Source of the DNA: Microplitis mediator
Taxonomy: Eukaryota > Arthropoda > Insecta > Hymenoptera > Braconidae
DNA length: 64,000 nucleotides
Direction: 5' to 3'
NCBI RefSeq assembly: GCF_029852145.1
Contig: NC_079974.1
Coordinates: 16,119,582 to 16,183,581 of the forward strand
Shown: positions 31,166 through 42,400 of the stretch, in pieces
How positions within the stretch are numbered: the stretch's first letter is position 1
Layout: each line of letters begins with the position of its first letter
Made by a program: the position numbers and the translations under genes
Notes under the pieces: model-generated
Database searches by the model: none
What the model was told of the DNA's origin: nothing
Seen by the model: only the letters and a program-made list of their open reading frames with translations

Positions 31166-33979
31166 CTACTTTGATGATTTAGTAATAGTATTACCCGGAC
31201 ATACATTTTTTATTCTAGCATTAAGATCAAATAACTTTGGAGAATTCGAATCCTGCCAAAACCAAAAAATACGTGAGCAAATAGTACTGGCAAAATCAGC
31301 AGCCGATTCATCGGGTCTTCTGTCATTATAAAATTTAGCATTTGTCTGTGAATTAAAGAAGTAATGATAACCAGTACTACGACTCAGATGTTTAGCCCAC
31401 GGAGGTTGGATAGAATTTAAAAATATCATACTATTTGGTACAATATAATATTCATCACGTTCATCCTCGGAGTTTATTGAATAAATCGGTTCTCCAGGAT
31501 GCAAAGCCTCTACTTGAGAATTATTTTTCAAAACACGATTTTTTAAATTCATTACAGCTGGTAAATCATCGTCCAATGAGTAAAGTGGCTTAGGACGTAC
31601 GCGCATCGTTGATTTATTACCCGGTGACCACAATAATTCACAAAATTGTTCAATCATAGCATGACGATCTGGTAAGTACTTTTGATTAACTTCTTTATTA
31701 CCAAGAAACCAAGCATCGATAATATGAAGTGCATTCGTTCTTCTTTGGGTTCTGCTTTCTCCGCGCATTTCAGTGACAACTTCAGCATAAATAAATGTGT
31801 GCGCTGGTAACTCAATATTTTCAACACGCGACCACATTTTACGAACGTAACGATAAACTTTAGTACGACCGGCACTGAAATAAAAAGTCGGAAGTTTTTT
31901 AACGTCCGCTGAATTTTTAGCTTCACATGGCAAACAAAACCAATTGCAAGGGCGAGACAATATTGTTGTTGTTAAATTTTCATTTTTTAATATTATTGGT
32001 TCACTTGTGTAAAGTGCTTGAAGTGGTGAACCAATAATAGTTTGCAGTCGATCATCGGGTCTTTCATCACGTGGTCGTTTACGACTTTCATCAGAAAGTT
32101 CCCAATATTGAAGACACTCTTTACGCATTTGAGCCTGTCTTTTTTCACTGAGGGTAGGATCTTCACAGTAAGCTGCTATTTTTAATAAACCAACTACTTG
32201 TTTACTACCAAGTGATTCATTTGATTCTTTCAAGTACATAAAAAAATTTTCATCCCCTTGTAGAATATCCAGCGGCACTAGACCAATGACATCACGATTT
32301 GAATCATTTTTTAGAAGTAATTTATTAACGTGATCCAAATATTGTATGACGTCTTCAGTGCCTGGTAATTTTTTTTCACAAATTAAGTAACGTTCAGAGT
32401 TTGCTGGTCTAGAAGTATTTGGTTTGAAGATACAAACTCTTTTGAAACATCGGTGCATTAAATAAACTAATCCCGCGCTAAATGGGGTAAATAAATCAAA
32501 TAATTTGGTAACAAAATGACCGCCTTCACGGACGATCATCAGTGCGACAAGACATTGACAGAGATACAATTGTTTTGAAAGTATTTCTTGTATATTTTCT
32601 TGGCCGTCTACTGAAAACCCACCATCGGCCATCATAAAATGAAGACCTTTATTTCTTGTTGACTGCATAACGATACGTTTAAATGCTTGTTGATTATCTG
32701 GATCATAGACATTACCATCTTCCTTTGGACCGTAGAATGGATGAAAAGTTTCAGGTGATGCAGCATAAAAATCTTCTAACTTAAAGTCATTTGAATCGCG
32801 CAGCGTAAAACCAAAACCTTTTGCTCCCCACTGAGTTCTCCACAAAACGTACTCGCTGAAGCCACCAGGACCAGCACAGACATCAGCAAAATAAAGTATC
32901 TCATTGCTATCAATGTTTCGTTGAGTGAACATAAAATTACATGCTTTGTCAATATTTGCCATTTTAACAGCAGCGCGATTGAGAAAAAAAGCTCCGCGAA
33001 TTGTTTCATAAGGATTTGAACGACTACGTGCCCGATGCATTTCATTTTTATCTAGTGTGTCAAATATTGTTTTTGAATTAACAACTTGCTGAACAATCTG
33101 GGGATCACAAAACATTGTTTCGTTGTCAATAGTATCTGGTCTACGTCCTAAAACAATCCATGATTCCATTTCGTCGAGCGAAGGTGGTGTTTTAGAGTTA
33201 TCAAGCCAAAGCATATTTTCATGGACATCAACCACTTCTGCTGATGGATCCCATTTAAGTGTAGCCTCTGTTAATTTTTTATTATCGTGACCCAAACCAC
33301 GACGACCTTTCTGCTGAAACGCTTCTACTGGAGCCACACGACCCTGCTCGTATTTACCAAGACCTCGTCCTTCAGAGTAACCCATTTTCTGCATCAAACG
33401 ACGACCTATATCCGAAGTTGTCTGCTCCATTGAAGGTTCCTCTTGATGTGACAGTCCTCTGTTTGACTCACTATCAAACTTAGCGCGTTTGTCATCGGGT
33501 TCCAAGTCGTCTGACTTATGAAATTTACGTTTACCAAACTTATGCATTGAACGACGACCGTTATCCGAAGTTGTTTGCTCCATTAAAGGTGTCACTTGAT
33601 GTGACATTTCTCTGTTTGATTCATTGTCTGAATCATTATCAAACTTAGGACGTTTGTCATCATGATCCGAGTCATCTTCTGACTCGGATAATTTGTGTTT
33701 TGATGGCATCATTGAATAATTCTGCGCACTTCCATCAGAATCTTTTAAAAATAATTTAAAATATGTTGGTAATTAATGGATATTCAAATAATATGTTTAA
33801 TATTAAATAGATAAATAATAAATAATTGTTTTCATTATTTAAATATAATAATATTTTTAAAAAGTATTTTATTTACAAAATAAATTTAATAACATACCAC
33901 TACTTAACCTCGAAGATTCCATTATTGAATTTGTTAGTGATAAATTATTATTTTTAGTTAAAACATCAGCTATTGACAT
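31166..33979 (-). CDS. CMTR1: Cap-specific mRNA 2'-O-methyltransferase 1
   Basis: Coding exons 33898-33979 and 31166-33741 join in phase (AGTG|AT TCT) to 885 residues (human 835). Order of parts: an acidic/basic N-terminus with nuclear-localisation-like KRPKF and KRAKF; a G-patch at about 144-187 (MGYSEGRGLGKYEQGR, KGRRGLG); the RrmJ/FtsJ-type methyltransferase domain with FFLNRAAVKMANID (Lys 287), the SAM loop DVCAGPGGFSEY (314 on), FMMADGGFSVDG (Asp 400) and GGHFVTKLFDLFTPF (Lys 440); an inactive guanylyltransferase-like region; and a C-terminal WW-like segment (PPWAKHLSRSTGYHYFFN). It methylates the ribose of the first transcribed nucleotide of capped RNA in the nucleus. The conserved K-D-K residues are present, so it should be active. 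The N-terminus carries an in-frame duplication (see findings). Confidence 0.95.
33399..33665 (-). repeat. CMTR1: In-frame 153-bp tandem duplication in CMTR1
   Basis: Two adjacent blocks, about 33399-33498 and 33550-33665, are similar base by base at an offset of 153 (51 codons), for example ATCCGAAGTTGT at 33410 and 33563. They encode DDKRPKFDNDSDNESNREMS...MEQTTSDNGRRSMHKFG and DDKRAKFDSESNRGLS...MEQTTSDIGRRLMQKMG (elided). Only the second block leads into the intact G-patch. Confidence 0.85.
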
Positions 33980-34336
33980 TTTTTATTTATTAATAGTAAA
34001 TTTAACACTGCTGACACACTGTTATTATTTTATTTATTTATTTATTTAACAATTAAAAACATTGTTAATTAAACCATAACGACGAACACACACGATCAAC
34101 GTGTATGTGTCTGGTACTAAATCTATTGACTATAGGAAGTTAATGATACTTTTGCGTACATAAACTATAGATTGATAAGTTTTAAACCCGATAAAAAAAT
34201 CTGAATCTTTAATTTATTCAAGTTAAATTAAATTACCGGCGAACAAAAAAACATTTAATTGTTCTGAGTTAAATTCAAGTAAAATTATTATGTAATTAAT
34301 AATTAAATTTAAATAAAGATATAAGAGTGAATTGAA

Positions 34337-35267
34337 ATGAGTGTGAATGTAGCCGACAATTGGTAATTTCTTAAATATAAGAATAAAAAAATAAAATGTG
34401 AGAATGAAAATTTAAAAATGCGCACTTAGATAATTGAAAAACCAGTACGCGCATTTTCATTAATTAATCTATTTATTTCAATTTTATAAATTGTCTCATC
34501 TGCTACATTTACACTCATTGGATTTGAAAATTTATTCAAAAAGTTTAATTTTACAGCTTACAGAAATATGAGTGTGAATGTAGCAGACATTAGACAATTT
34601 ATAAATTTGAAATAAATAGTAAATTAATTGAAATAATGAAATTGAAAAAAATGCGCGTACTTATTATGCGTTTATTTAAATATGCATTTTTTGATTTTTA
34701 CTCTGCTTACATTTTATTCATTTATTCTAAAATTCAAAAAATTGATAATTGTCTGCTGCATTCACACTCATTATAGGAATATGATTATTGAATTGATAAA
34801 TATAAGAATGTTATTAATTATAAACAAAATTAAATAATGTACGGGTCACTCAATCATTTCTGTATGAGTGTAATGTAATTGATGTGGTGATTTTTAAAAT
34901 TTTTGAATAAATAAATAAAATAGTAAAATAAAAATTTAAAAATACGTATTCAGATCAATGGAAAATCAGTACGCGCATTTTTTTTAAATTTCATTGTTTT
35001 AATTTATTAATTTATTTATTTATTTAAAGTTTATAAATTGTCTGATGTCTGTTACATTCACACTCAACATATCTTTTATTATTTACGAATAAGTACGAAT
35101 TATTACGAGTGTAATGTAGCAGACATGAGAGATTTTATGAGTTTTAAATAAATAAATAAATCAAAATAATGAAATTTTCGCATTTTTTAATTTTTATTTT
35201 ACTTACATTTTATTTATTTATTTAAAAATTCAAAAGATTCTCACTTGTCAGTTACATTCACACTCAT
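34337..35267. mobile_element. Cluster of four family-B MITEs
   Basis: Four elements of about 160-210 bp, each with ends ATGAGTGT(G)AATGTAGC and its complement (GCTACATTCACACTCAT). The spacing between copies is 36-93 bp. The interiors contain AAAAATGCGC and TTTATTTATTT words. The ends differ from family A mostly on the right, where family B is symmetric. Target duplications are degenerate. Further copies lie at 45847-46022 and 46375-47135. Confidence 0.65.
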
Positions 35268-35681
35268 CGAATTATTTACTATATCATAGTATTATTTAAT
35301 AATGACAATTAATACTTTTATTTCAAATACTTATAAGAGATTTTTCGTCTTTTTTTATTTTTTACAAACAAGTCATCTAATTATTAATTTTATTCAATAA
35401 AATATTTAACGTTTTAATGCATAAATTTGTTAAAAGAAAATAAATTGTAAAAACTATCAGTTGTCTATCCAACAATTACAATAAAATTTTAATTTAAGTA
35501 ATTAATATTTTTCGAAAAAATAAAAGAACATAAGAAATAACATAATCTTTTATTGAGATTTTGCATAGTAAATAAACAAAAAAATTTTAATCAAAAACTG
35601 AAAAGAATAAAACAATAACTAAATCTAGATAATTGTAAGATGGGATATTATTATTATTCACGATAATTGATATTTATTTAG

Positions 35682-35840
35682 GGCCAGTTTTTCAAACCGG
35701 GATTATTTTTATCCGGGCTTAAATTAATATTGCTAGTATATCTATTAATAATTACTGGTATATACATTAATAATATTTAGACATACCAGTAATAATAATT
35801 TAAACCCAGATTAAAAATAAACCCAGTTCGAAAAACTGGC
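35682..35840. mobile_element. Hairpin MITE with GGCCAGTTTTTC termini
   Basis: Left end GGCCAGTTTTTCAAACCGGG, right end CCCAGTTCGAAAAACTGGC. The interior is symmetric too (ATTAATAATTACTGGTATAT and TACCAGTAATAATAAT). About 159 bp. TTTAG-like bases flank both sides, a possible short target duplication. Confidence 0.65.
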
Positions 35841-36337
35841 GTTTAGTAAATAAATAAATAAATTTTATTTTCCTCTGTACAACTTTTCAGTCTCTTAGAG
35901 TTTTCACATTTACATTCCTTACAACAAAATAACTGGCTCTTAGTATTTGACTTGTGTTTAAAAGTTCAAAATTTTTGAAAAACCAGAAATAGAAAACCAT
36001 AAATATCCCTAGTGAACGATTCAACTTTTAAAAATAACAGTTTTATATTTTTTAAATTTAATTTTACAGTGTGAAAAATTTAAAAAATACATGACTAATT
36101 AAAAATTTATCTGTAAATATTTTTAAAAAATTTTAGGCGGCTAAATTGAACGGAAACTCGATAAAAGCGGCGCGAATCATAAAGAATATAACAAAATCTA
36201 TATAGATATATTGTGTAATATATACATATATATAAATATTACACAGCTTGCGCGGCAGAGTCGACTCTCCTCTTGATTTCCTTGTTACTCTTATTCACGA
36301 TCTTCACCAGTACACTCTCTTGACATCCGTGTAAAAT

Positions 36338-38679
36338 ATGACCAGGTAAAATTTGTATTAAAATTTTTTAGGTTATAAAAAGTTATTAACTCTGAACAAT
36401 AATATATTAAACCGCATATTTATCTAGTTGTCAATTAAATTTAGTAATGTATAATAATCTATAAACATTTACGAATCAATAAATACCAAAAATATATAAA
36501 CTTAATACAAAATATATAATATAATGTTCTGAAAAGTATTTAACTTTGAATGATCCACTGGTGTAATTCTCGTGCGCAATGCCGTACGTTTTTATATATT
36601 AATTAAATTAATATTTTACTGTATATTAATTATCATATAATTTAGTAATTATTAAATAATTTATTTATTTAATTGTCATTTTAAATTTCAGGGCTAAAAT
36701 AGAACTCGGAGATGTGACCCAGCACAATATTAAACAATTAAAATTACTTAATCAAGTTGTATTTCCCGTATCATACAATGAAAAATTTTACAAGGATGTC
36801 TTGGAGGCTGGTGAACTTGCAAAATTAGCTTACTACAATGATATTGTGGTATTTACTTTATTTTCTTTTTTTTTTACATCATTATTGTCTATTTTAATAA
36901 TTATTAATTACATAAATGCTAATTAAAAAGGTTGGAGCAGTTTGCTGTAGAGTTGACACATCGGAAAATTCACGAAGATTGTACATAATGACGTTGGGAT
37001 GTTTATCACCATACAGAAGACTTGGTATTGGTACAGTTATGGTACAACATGTATTAAATTATGTACACAAGGATGGAAACTTCGATTCAATATTTCTGTA
37101 AGTTTATTATTTATCCAAGTAGAAAAATTTTATAATTTATATTATCACACACTTAAGTCAATCGTTAAATATATTTTTGAAATTTATTATAGGTAAGAAT
37201 GGAAAATTATTTCTCAAGCATAATATCCTGCGTCATAATTTTTATAATAATTTACATGGTAAAAATTGGCTCGGGCTATTATTGTTTGAGAAAATTATAT
37301 TTCTAGTATTTTTTCATAAGCGGGAAATTATTTTAAACACTTTTTTTTTTAGAGTTAATCACATGATAATTGTAAGAAATTGTACGAGGAAAATTATTGT
37401 GTGATTATTTATAAGATAAAATTTTTCGTTTGATATTTAAATAATAATAACAAAGTCCTGTAAATTATTTTAAAGAATAAGTAAATATTAATATATTTTT
37501 CTCTTCTGTTATTAAATAATTTAAGATCCTAAAGTTAGTAGACAATTAAAAATTTTTGGATTTTATTTTGAACAATTAAATTTGAACAAAAAAAAAAAAA
37601 AACTAAAAATATGCACTCGTAAAAAATTTAAAAGACTACAAGTGCAATTTTTTGAAATATTTTTTTTTCATAATTTACCGTTTTTTAAAAATTTCAAAAA
37701 TTATTAGACGTAACGTAATTTCAGTATCATAATAATTTATAATACTGAAGTTAGCCGATGTCTAATAATTTTTGGATTTTTTGTCGAACGATAAATTATA
37801 GAAAAAAAAATATTTAAAAAAATTGCACCTATAGTTTTTTAAATTTTCTACATGTGCATATTTTTATTTTTTTGTAATTGATTTGTTAAAAAAGAAAATC
37901 CGAAAATGGTTAATTGTCTCTTCAAGATCGTAATAATTAATAATGATGTGTGTGTATATATGTGTGTAATATTGAAAAGAATAATTAATAATCCATGAGA
38001 TTTACTCAGTTTTAAAAATCTAGACAGAGATAAAAGAAATTCAGAAAAAATCTGGTGTGTTTTATTCTCTCCAGTTTCTATGAAAGCAACAAGAATAAGA
38101 GTTGAGAATTTGCATAATTATTTCATCAAAGCCATCTATAATTTAAGCTCATTAAATATTCAATAGTACTTGTCAATTATTCTCTTCAGTTGCCATTGTC
38201 TGTAAAAAGTATAAAAGCCTCTAAGTTCTCTCAAATTTTTTAAATTATTTATTTAAGTACTAACTTTTAATAGAAAAGAAAAGAAAATTATTTGTACTTA
38301 TCCTCACTGTCATACAATTTATAGGACTTTAGTCTGATTTTTTCATTGTTCGATGTAAAAAATTAATGATGTTTGACATGAATATATTTTATGATGGACT
38401 GAAGAGTAATTGTAAGATTTTTCTATTTATAAAATTCAGTGAGTAGATTAAGTTGAGTACTAAATTGTATAAATATATATCGAATGTTAATGTGACGGAA
38501 TTTTTTATAGGCATGTTCAAGTAAACAACGAAGGAGCTATTGATTTTTATAAAAAATTTGGGTTTGAAATTGTTGAAACAAAACAACATTATTACAAAAG
38601 AATTGAACCTGCAGATGCACACGTTTTACAAAAAACATTACGTCCTCAAATAAATTCAAACCATCAAATTTCAATTTAA
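36338..38679 (+). CDS. NAA50: N-alpha-acetyltransferase 50 (San, NatE catalytic subunit)
   Basis: Coding exons 36338-36345, 36692-36848, 36931-37097 and 38511-38679 join in phase to 166 residues (human 169). The first coding exon is only 8 nt (ATG ACC AG), giving MTRAKIELGDVTQHNIKQLK, which fits the family start. The GNAT fold is complete: VVFPVSYNEKFYKDVLEAGELAKLAYYNDIVVGAVCCRVD, with the acetyl-CoA loop PYRRLGIGTVMVQHVL and LHVQVNNEGAIDFYKKFGFE (elided), ending RIEPADAHVLQKTL. NAA50 acetylates N-termini starting Met-hydrophobic and binds the NatA complex on ribosomes; loss of fly San disturbs sister-chromatid cohesion. Intron 3, 1.4 kb, holds two abutting family-D MITEs. The gene is divergent from CMTR1 and convergent with the lipase. 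Confidence 0.95.
37524..37931. mobile_element. Two abutting family-D MITEs sharing one target site
   Basis: The first copy is 37524-37730 and the second, in opposite orientation, 37741-37931. AATAATTTA flanks the first copy exactly on both sides (37515-37523 and 37731-37739). AATAATTAA follows the second copy, so both seem to have used the same site. They lie in NAA50 intron 3. Confidence 0.75.
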
Positions 38680-39492
38680 CAAGATTAATACGTAAACTAA
38701 TAATATAAACAAACAAACAAAAGTAAAATACTAAATTAAACTCAATTATCGTGAATAATAATATCACATTTTACGATTATCTTGACCTGGTTATTATATT
38801 TTATTCTGTTTAGTTATTACTTTTAACTTTTTTTTTTTTTGTTTATCCGCTGTACAAAATGTCAATAAAATATTCTTTTTTTTCTTATGTTGTTTCTTTT
38901 TTTTTTGTTTTCAAAATATTAATTACTTAAATTACAATTTAAAAGTAATTGTTTAATAGACAACTGATAATTTATTTATTTAATGTCAAATTTATTTATT
39001 CTTACGCACAAATTTGTGCATTAAAACGTTAAATATTTTATTGAATAAAATAAATAATTAGGTGACTTGTTTGTAAAAAATAAAAAAAAAAATTGAAAAA
39101 TTCTCTTGTATTTGAAATAATTATATTAATTATTATTATCATTATATAATATAGTAAATAAATTCGTGCTGCCATGATATAACGAAACAAAAAAAAAACT
39201 GCGTGGTCTGTGTTTTTATTTTCAACTATAATACTTTGCATTGACTTGTCCGTCCTGCGGATTCAAAGTGTTGACATTTTATTATTAAATATATGTATTT
39301 ATGTATATATAGAAATATTTCATTTAATTTAATTATCATAAAGTATGTATATATAATACTTAAAACATTTATTTAGGCATCGAACATTAATAATGCATTA
39401 AAATTGGTCAACGTTTTGACTTTACACATTTACAAATTTCATTAAAATATTTGAGTCATACAGCTTTTTAGTTAATAAAGCTATAGTCATTA
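38680..39492. other. Convergent intergenic region NAA50 / HSL
   Basis: Both genes end into this 800-bp AT-rich region, which should hold their 3' UTRs. AATAAA-type words occur on both strands (38863-38868 on plus). The piece at 38930-39070 resembles the inverse of 35360-35470 (GTTTAATGCATAAATTTG-like words and ACAAACAAGTCA), a possible diverged repeat. No gene is supported. Confidence 0.5.
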
Positions 39493-42400
39493 TTACATAT
39501 TTATTAATTGTTTAATTCTTTTAATACATATATTAGAGCCTTCCTGAGCTTCTTTAGACATCTAAAAAAAAAAAATTATTAATTTTTAGTATTAACATAA
39601 TTATATTAGTATATTATGTGACAAGGGATGAAACAAAACGATTTCAGACCAGAGGTAAGTTGACTGCCATCGCCCGCAGTTTGAAATCATGTTTCATTCT
39701 GAGTTACACACTAGATTTTTGATGATTACCTGCATTGGAACTTAAAGTTTCAGTGTCAGCAGCCAGTCAGAAACAAGTTAATTTAAGACCAATGGTGTCA
39801 TCAACTATTAGCGTAAGCATAAATTGTCAATTCCAATTTATAATTAAACAGAAACTATAAATACTATTTATTATTCACACTAATTTTATAAAACTTTATC
39901 ACAGTCAGAACTGGCATTTTCGTAAATAAAATTGATGGTTTGAAATTACTAATAAAAAAATGATAAGTATCAGAGTTTAAATTGCGAAAGCCTTCAGTCA
40001 GCGGGCAGAAACACTTTTTGTTTGTTCCCAAGGGATGAAACTAGTTTTTTTCTGTCCGCTGACTGAAGGCATTTACAATTTACGCGTTTGCTAATATTAA
40101 TTCCCAGCTTTGGACTGAAATTAACTTCTTTCGACTGGCTATAGAGGCACCGAAACTTTAAGTTTCGATGCTAGTATCATGAAAAATTTATTTTTCACCA
40201 TAAGGTAAGAAACCTACCAGTACTCGATCACTCATGTCTTTGTATATCTATGTTTACTAAATATATATATACAAATATATAAAGTGATCGGGTACTAGTT
40301 CCCTGATCGGGTGTTAAGTCTTTACCTTACCTGCTTAGAAAGTTTAAATTTCTGCCCTTAAAGAGAAGGAAGTCGTTCATTTATTTTATGGAAAAACAAA
40401 TGATAATAATCAACACATGCTCCATTCTTCCCACAAACAGAGGCAAAAATTTAAACTTTCAGGTGCAGATCTGGTGAAAAATGTATACATATCACGGAGG
40501 AAGATAGGACGTCCCAATTTGCTCGGGTAGATAATTATGCACGCGGACTGGAATGTCGTACTTTCCTCCCTAGGTGTGTAAATACTATTAGTTGAAAGTA
40601 CTTACTCCAGATAAACTTAAAAATCCATGTGGTAAACCTTTTACAATATCTAATGTTACATTATTACCAAGTTGTTTTAATTTACGTCCAAACATTACAC
40701 AATCATCAAGACAAGGATCCAAGTCTGTCGTCTACAAACAAAAAAAAAGCTAATTGAAAATCTATTTAAATCACAATAATCATTAATAAAAAATTAATGC
40801 TGACCAATATTTTAATCGGTGGTAATTTCCTTAATATATCATCAGATATACGATAAGGACTTAGCAAAGGATCACGTGGTACAGTAAAAACAAATTCTTC
40901 GCTCGGACTCTTGGCATCTTCATCATCTAATTCACGTAACTTTTTAATACTTTTACCAAAAGTTATACCAAAAAAACCAACTGACGTATTGCTGTCAGAA
41001 TAATTATCATAGTCATGGTTAACCCCGTTAGCTAGTGATGGAGAAAGACGCGCAGCGGCATTTTTATAAAAATCAAAAAATTTTTTAATATAATCTTGAG
41101 ATGTTTCACTTGTTGAAGTGGGCTGAGGCAACTGAGTAGCGTCAACGTCAACTAAACTAACTGAATTTAATGTGGAGTCTGATGGTAATGATGCTAATTT
41201 ATTTTCATTAGTCTCATCGCCATTGGTACTCAGTGCCAGTGCAATAAGATCACTCTCACTTACTTCAGCGAATGATTCAGTGTCAGATGTTGTTGATTCA
41301 ACGTCAACATCTTTGTCTTTTGGAGAAGTTTGAGTATCGCCAAGCGTATAAGCCTTCAAACAACGCATCATAAATCCAAATGGCAATAATGGATCAGTTA
41401 ATCCAAGCATTCTTGAGGGTGATGGAACGAATTCTACAAGTACTGGTATATAAGCCATAAAAATACCATCTGGTTTACGAATATTCAATTCAAAACATTT
41501 TGTTGTTAAAGCAAGATTTAAATTTGCGCCTGCAGAGTCACCAACAAATATTATTTTTTTAGCAGTACTTCCTAGCAATGAATTCGCGTGTTTCAATGCC
41601 CAAGCATAAGAGTAAACAACTTCTTCAATAGCTCGTGGATAAGGGGCTTCAGGTGCTAAACTGTAATCAACACTTAGCAACGGTACATCAAGTTCTATCG
41701 CCCAGTTACGCAAATAAAGCTCGTGGGATTTTGAAGTCTGTGCTACAAAACCACCACCGTGACAATGAAATAAAAGTACATCTGATGGTCCATATAATTC
41801 TCCACTTGCTCGAGCAGATCCAACCTACGGAAATATATAAATAGATATCAGGTGACTTATTTTTTTGTTTGTCAGCACATTTAATTAAGTAAGTTAATAT
41901 AATATACCATCCCTATTCTACGTTTAGAACTCAGTAATCTCACGTGGATCGGTTTCTTTCCTATATGACTATTTGGAATGGGTATTTTTACATTAATACC
42001 ATCGGTTGTTGTCAATGTTAACTCGTCAGGAGGGATTGATATCACTTGATTTATTGGCAAAGAAGGCATTAACATTGATGGCACAAATTGAATTATATCT
42101 GAAAATTTATTTATTAAAAGTCATAAATATTTAAATAAGGGGCCGTTTTTAAAATACGTTCGCACTTATGGGGGCATCCCTTACTGTGACAAGATGTAAA
42201 AAAAGGGGGTCGAGGAGTCTAAGGAAATGTGAAGTTCGCAGCTTATTAAACAATTTTGCTAATCTTTCTCTCAGTTTTTTTTTGTTTTATTTTTTTGTTA
42301 CGATAGAGTCATTCGTTTCATATTTGTAAACCCTGATTAAAAACTCCGATTGAAACCGCTGATTTCCGATTGAATCCGATTGACCCCGATTGAATCCGAT

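Larger units (their letters stand above)
33980..36337. other. Divergent intergenic region CMTR1 / NAA50 with a MITE cluster
   Basis: This 2.4-kb gap should contain both promoters. Its middle is taken up by four family-B MITEs one after another (34337-34518, 34568-34771, 34864-35070, 35106-35267), followed by a separate hairpin at 35682-35840. The region 36240-36337 is less AT-rich (GCTTGCGCGGCAGAGTCG) and is probably the NAA50 5' UTR. No other gene is supported. Confidence 0.65.

Noticed and set aside
34337..35267. CRISPR-like array
   Set aside because: The repeats are inverted pairs at element ends, the units are about 200 bp, and the context is a spliced animal genome.
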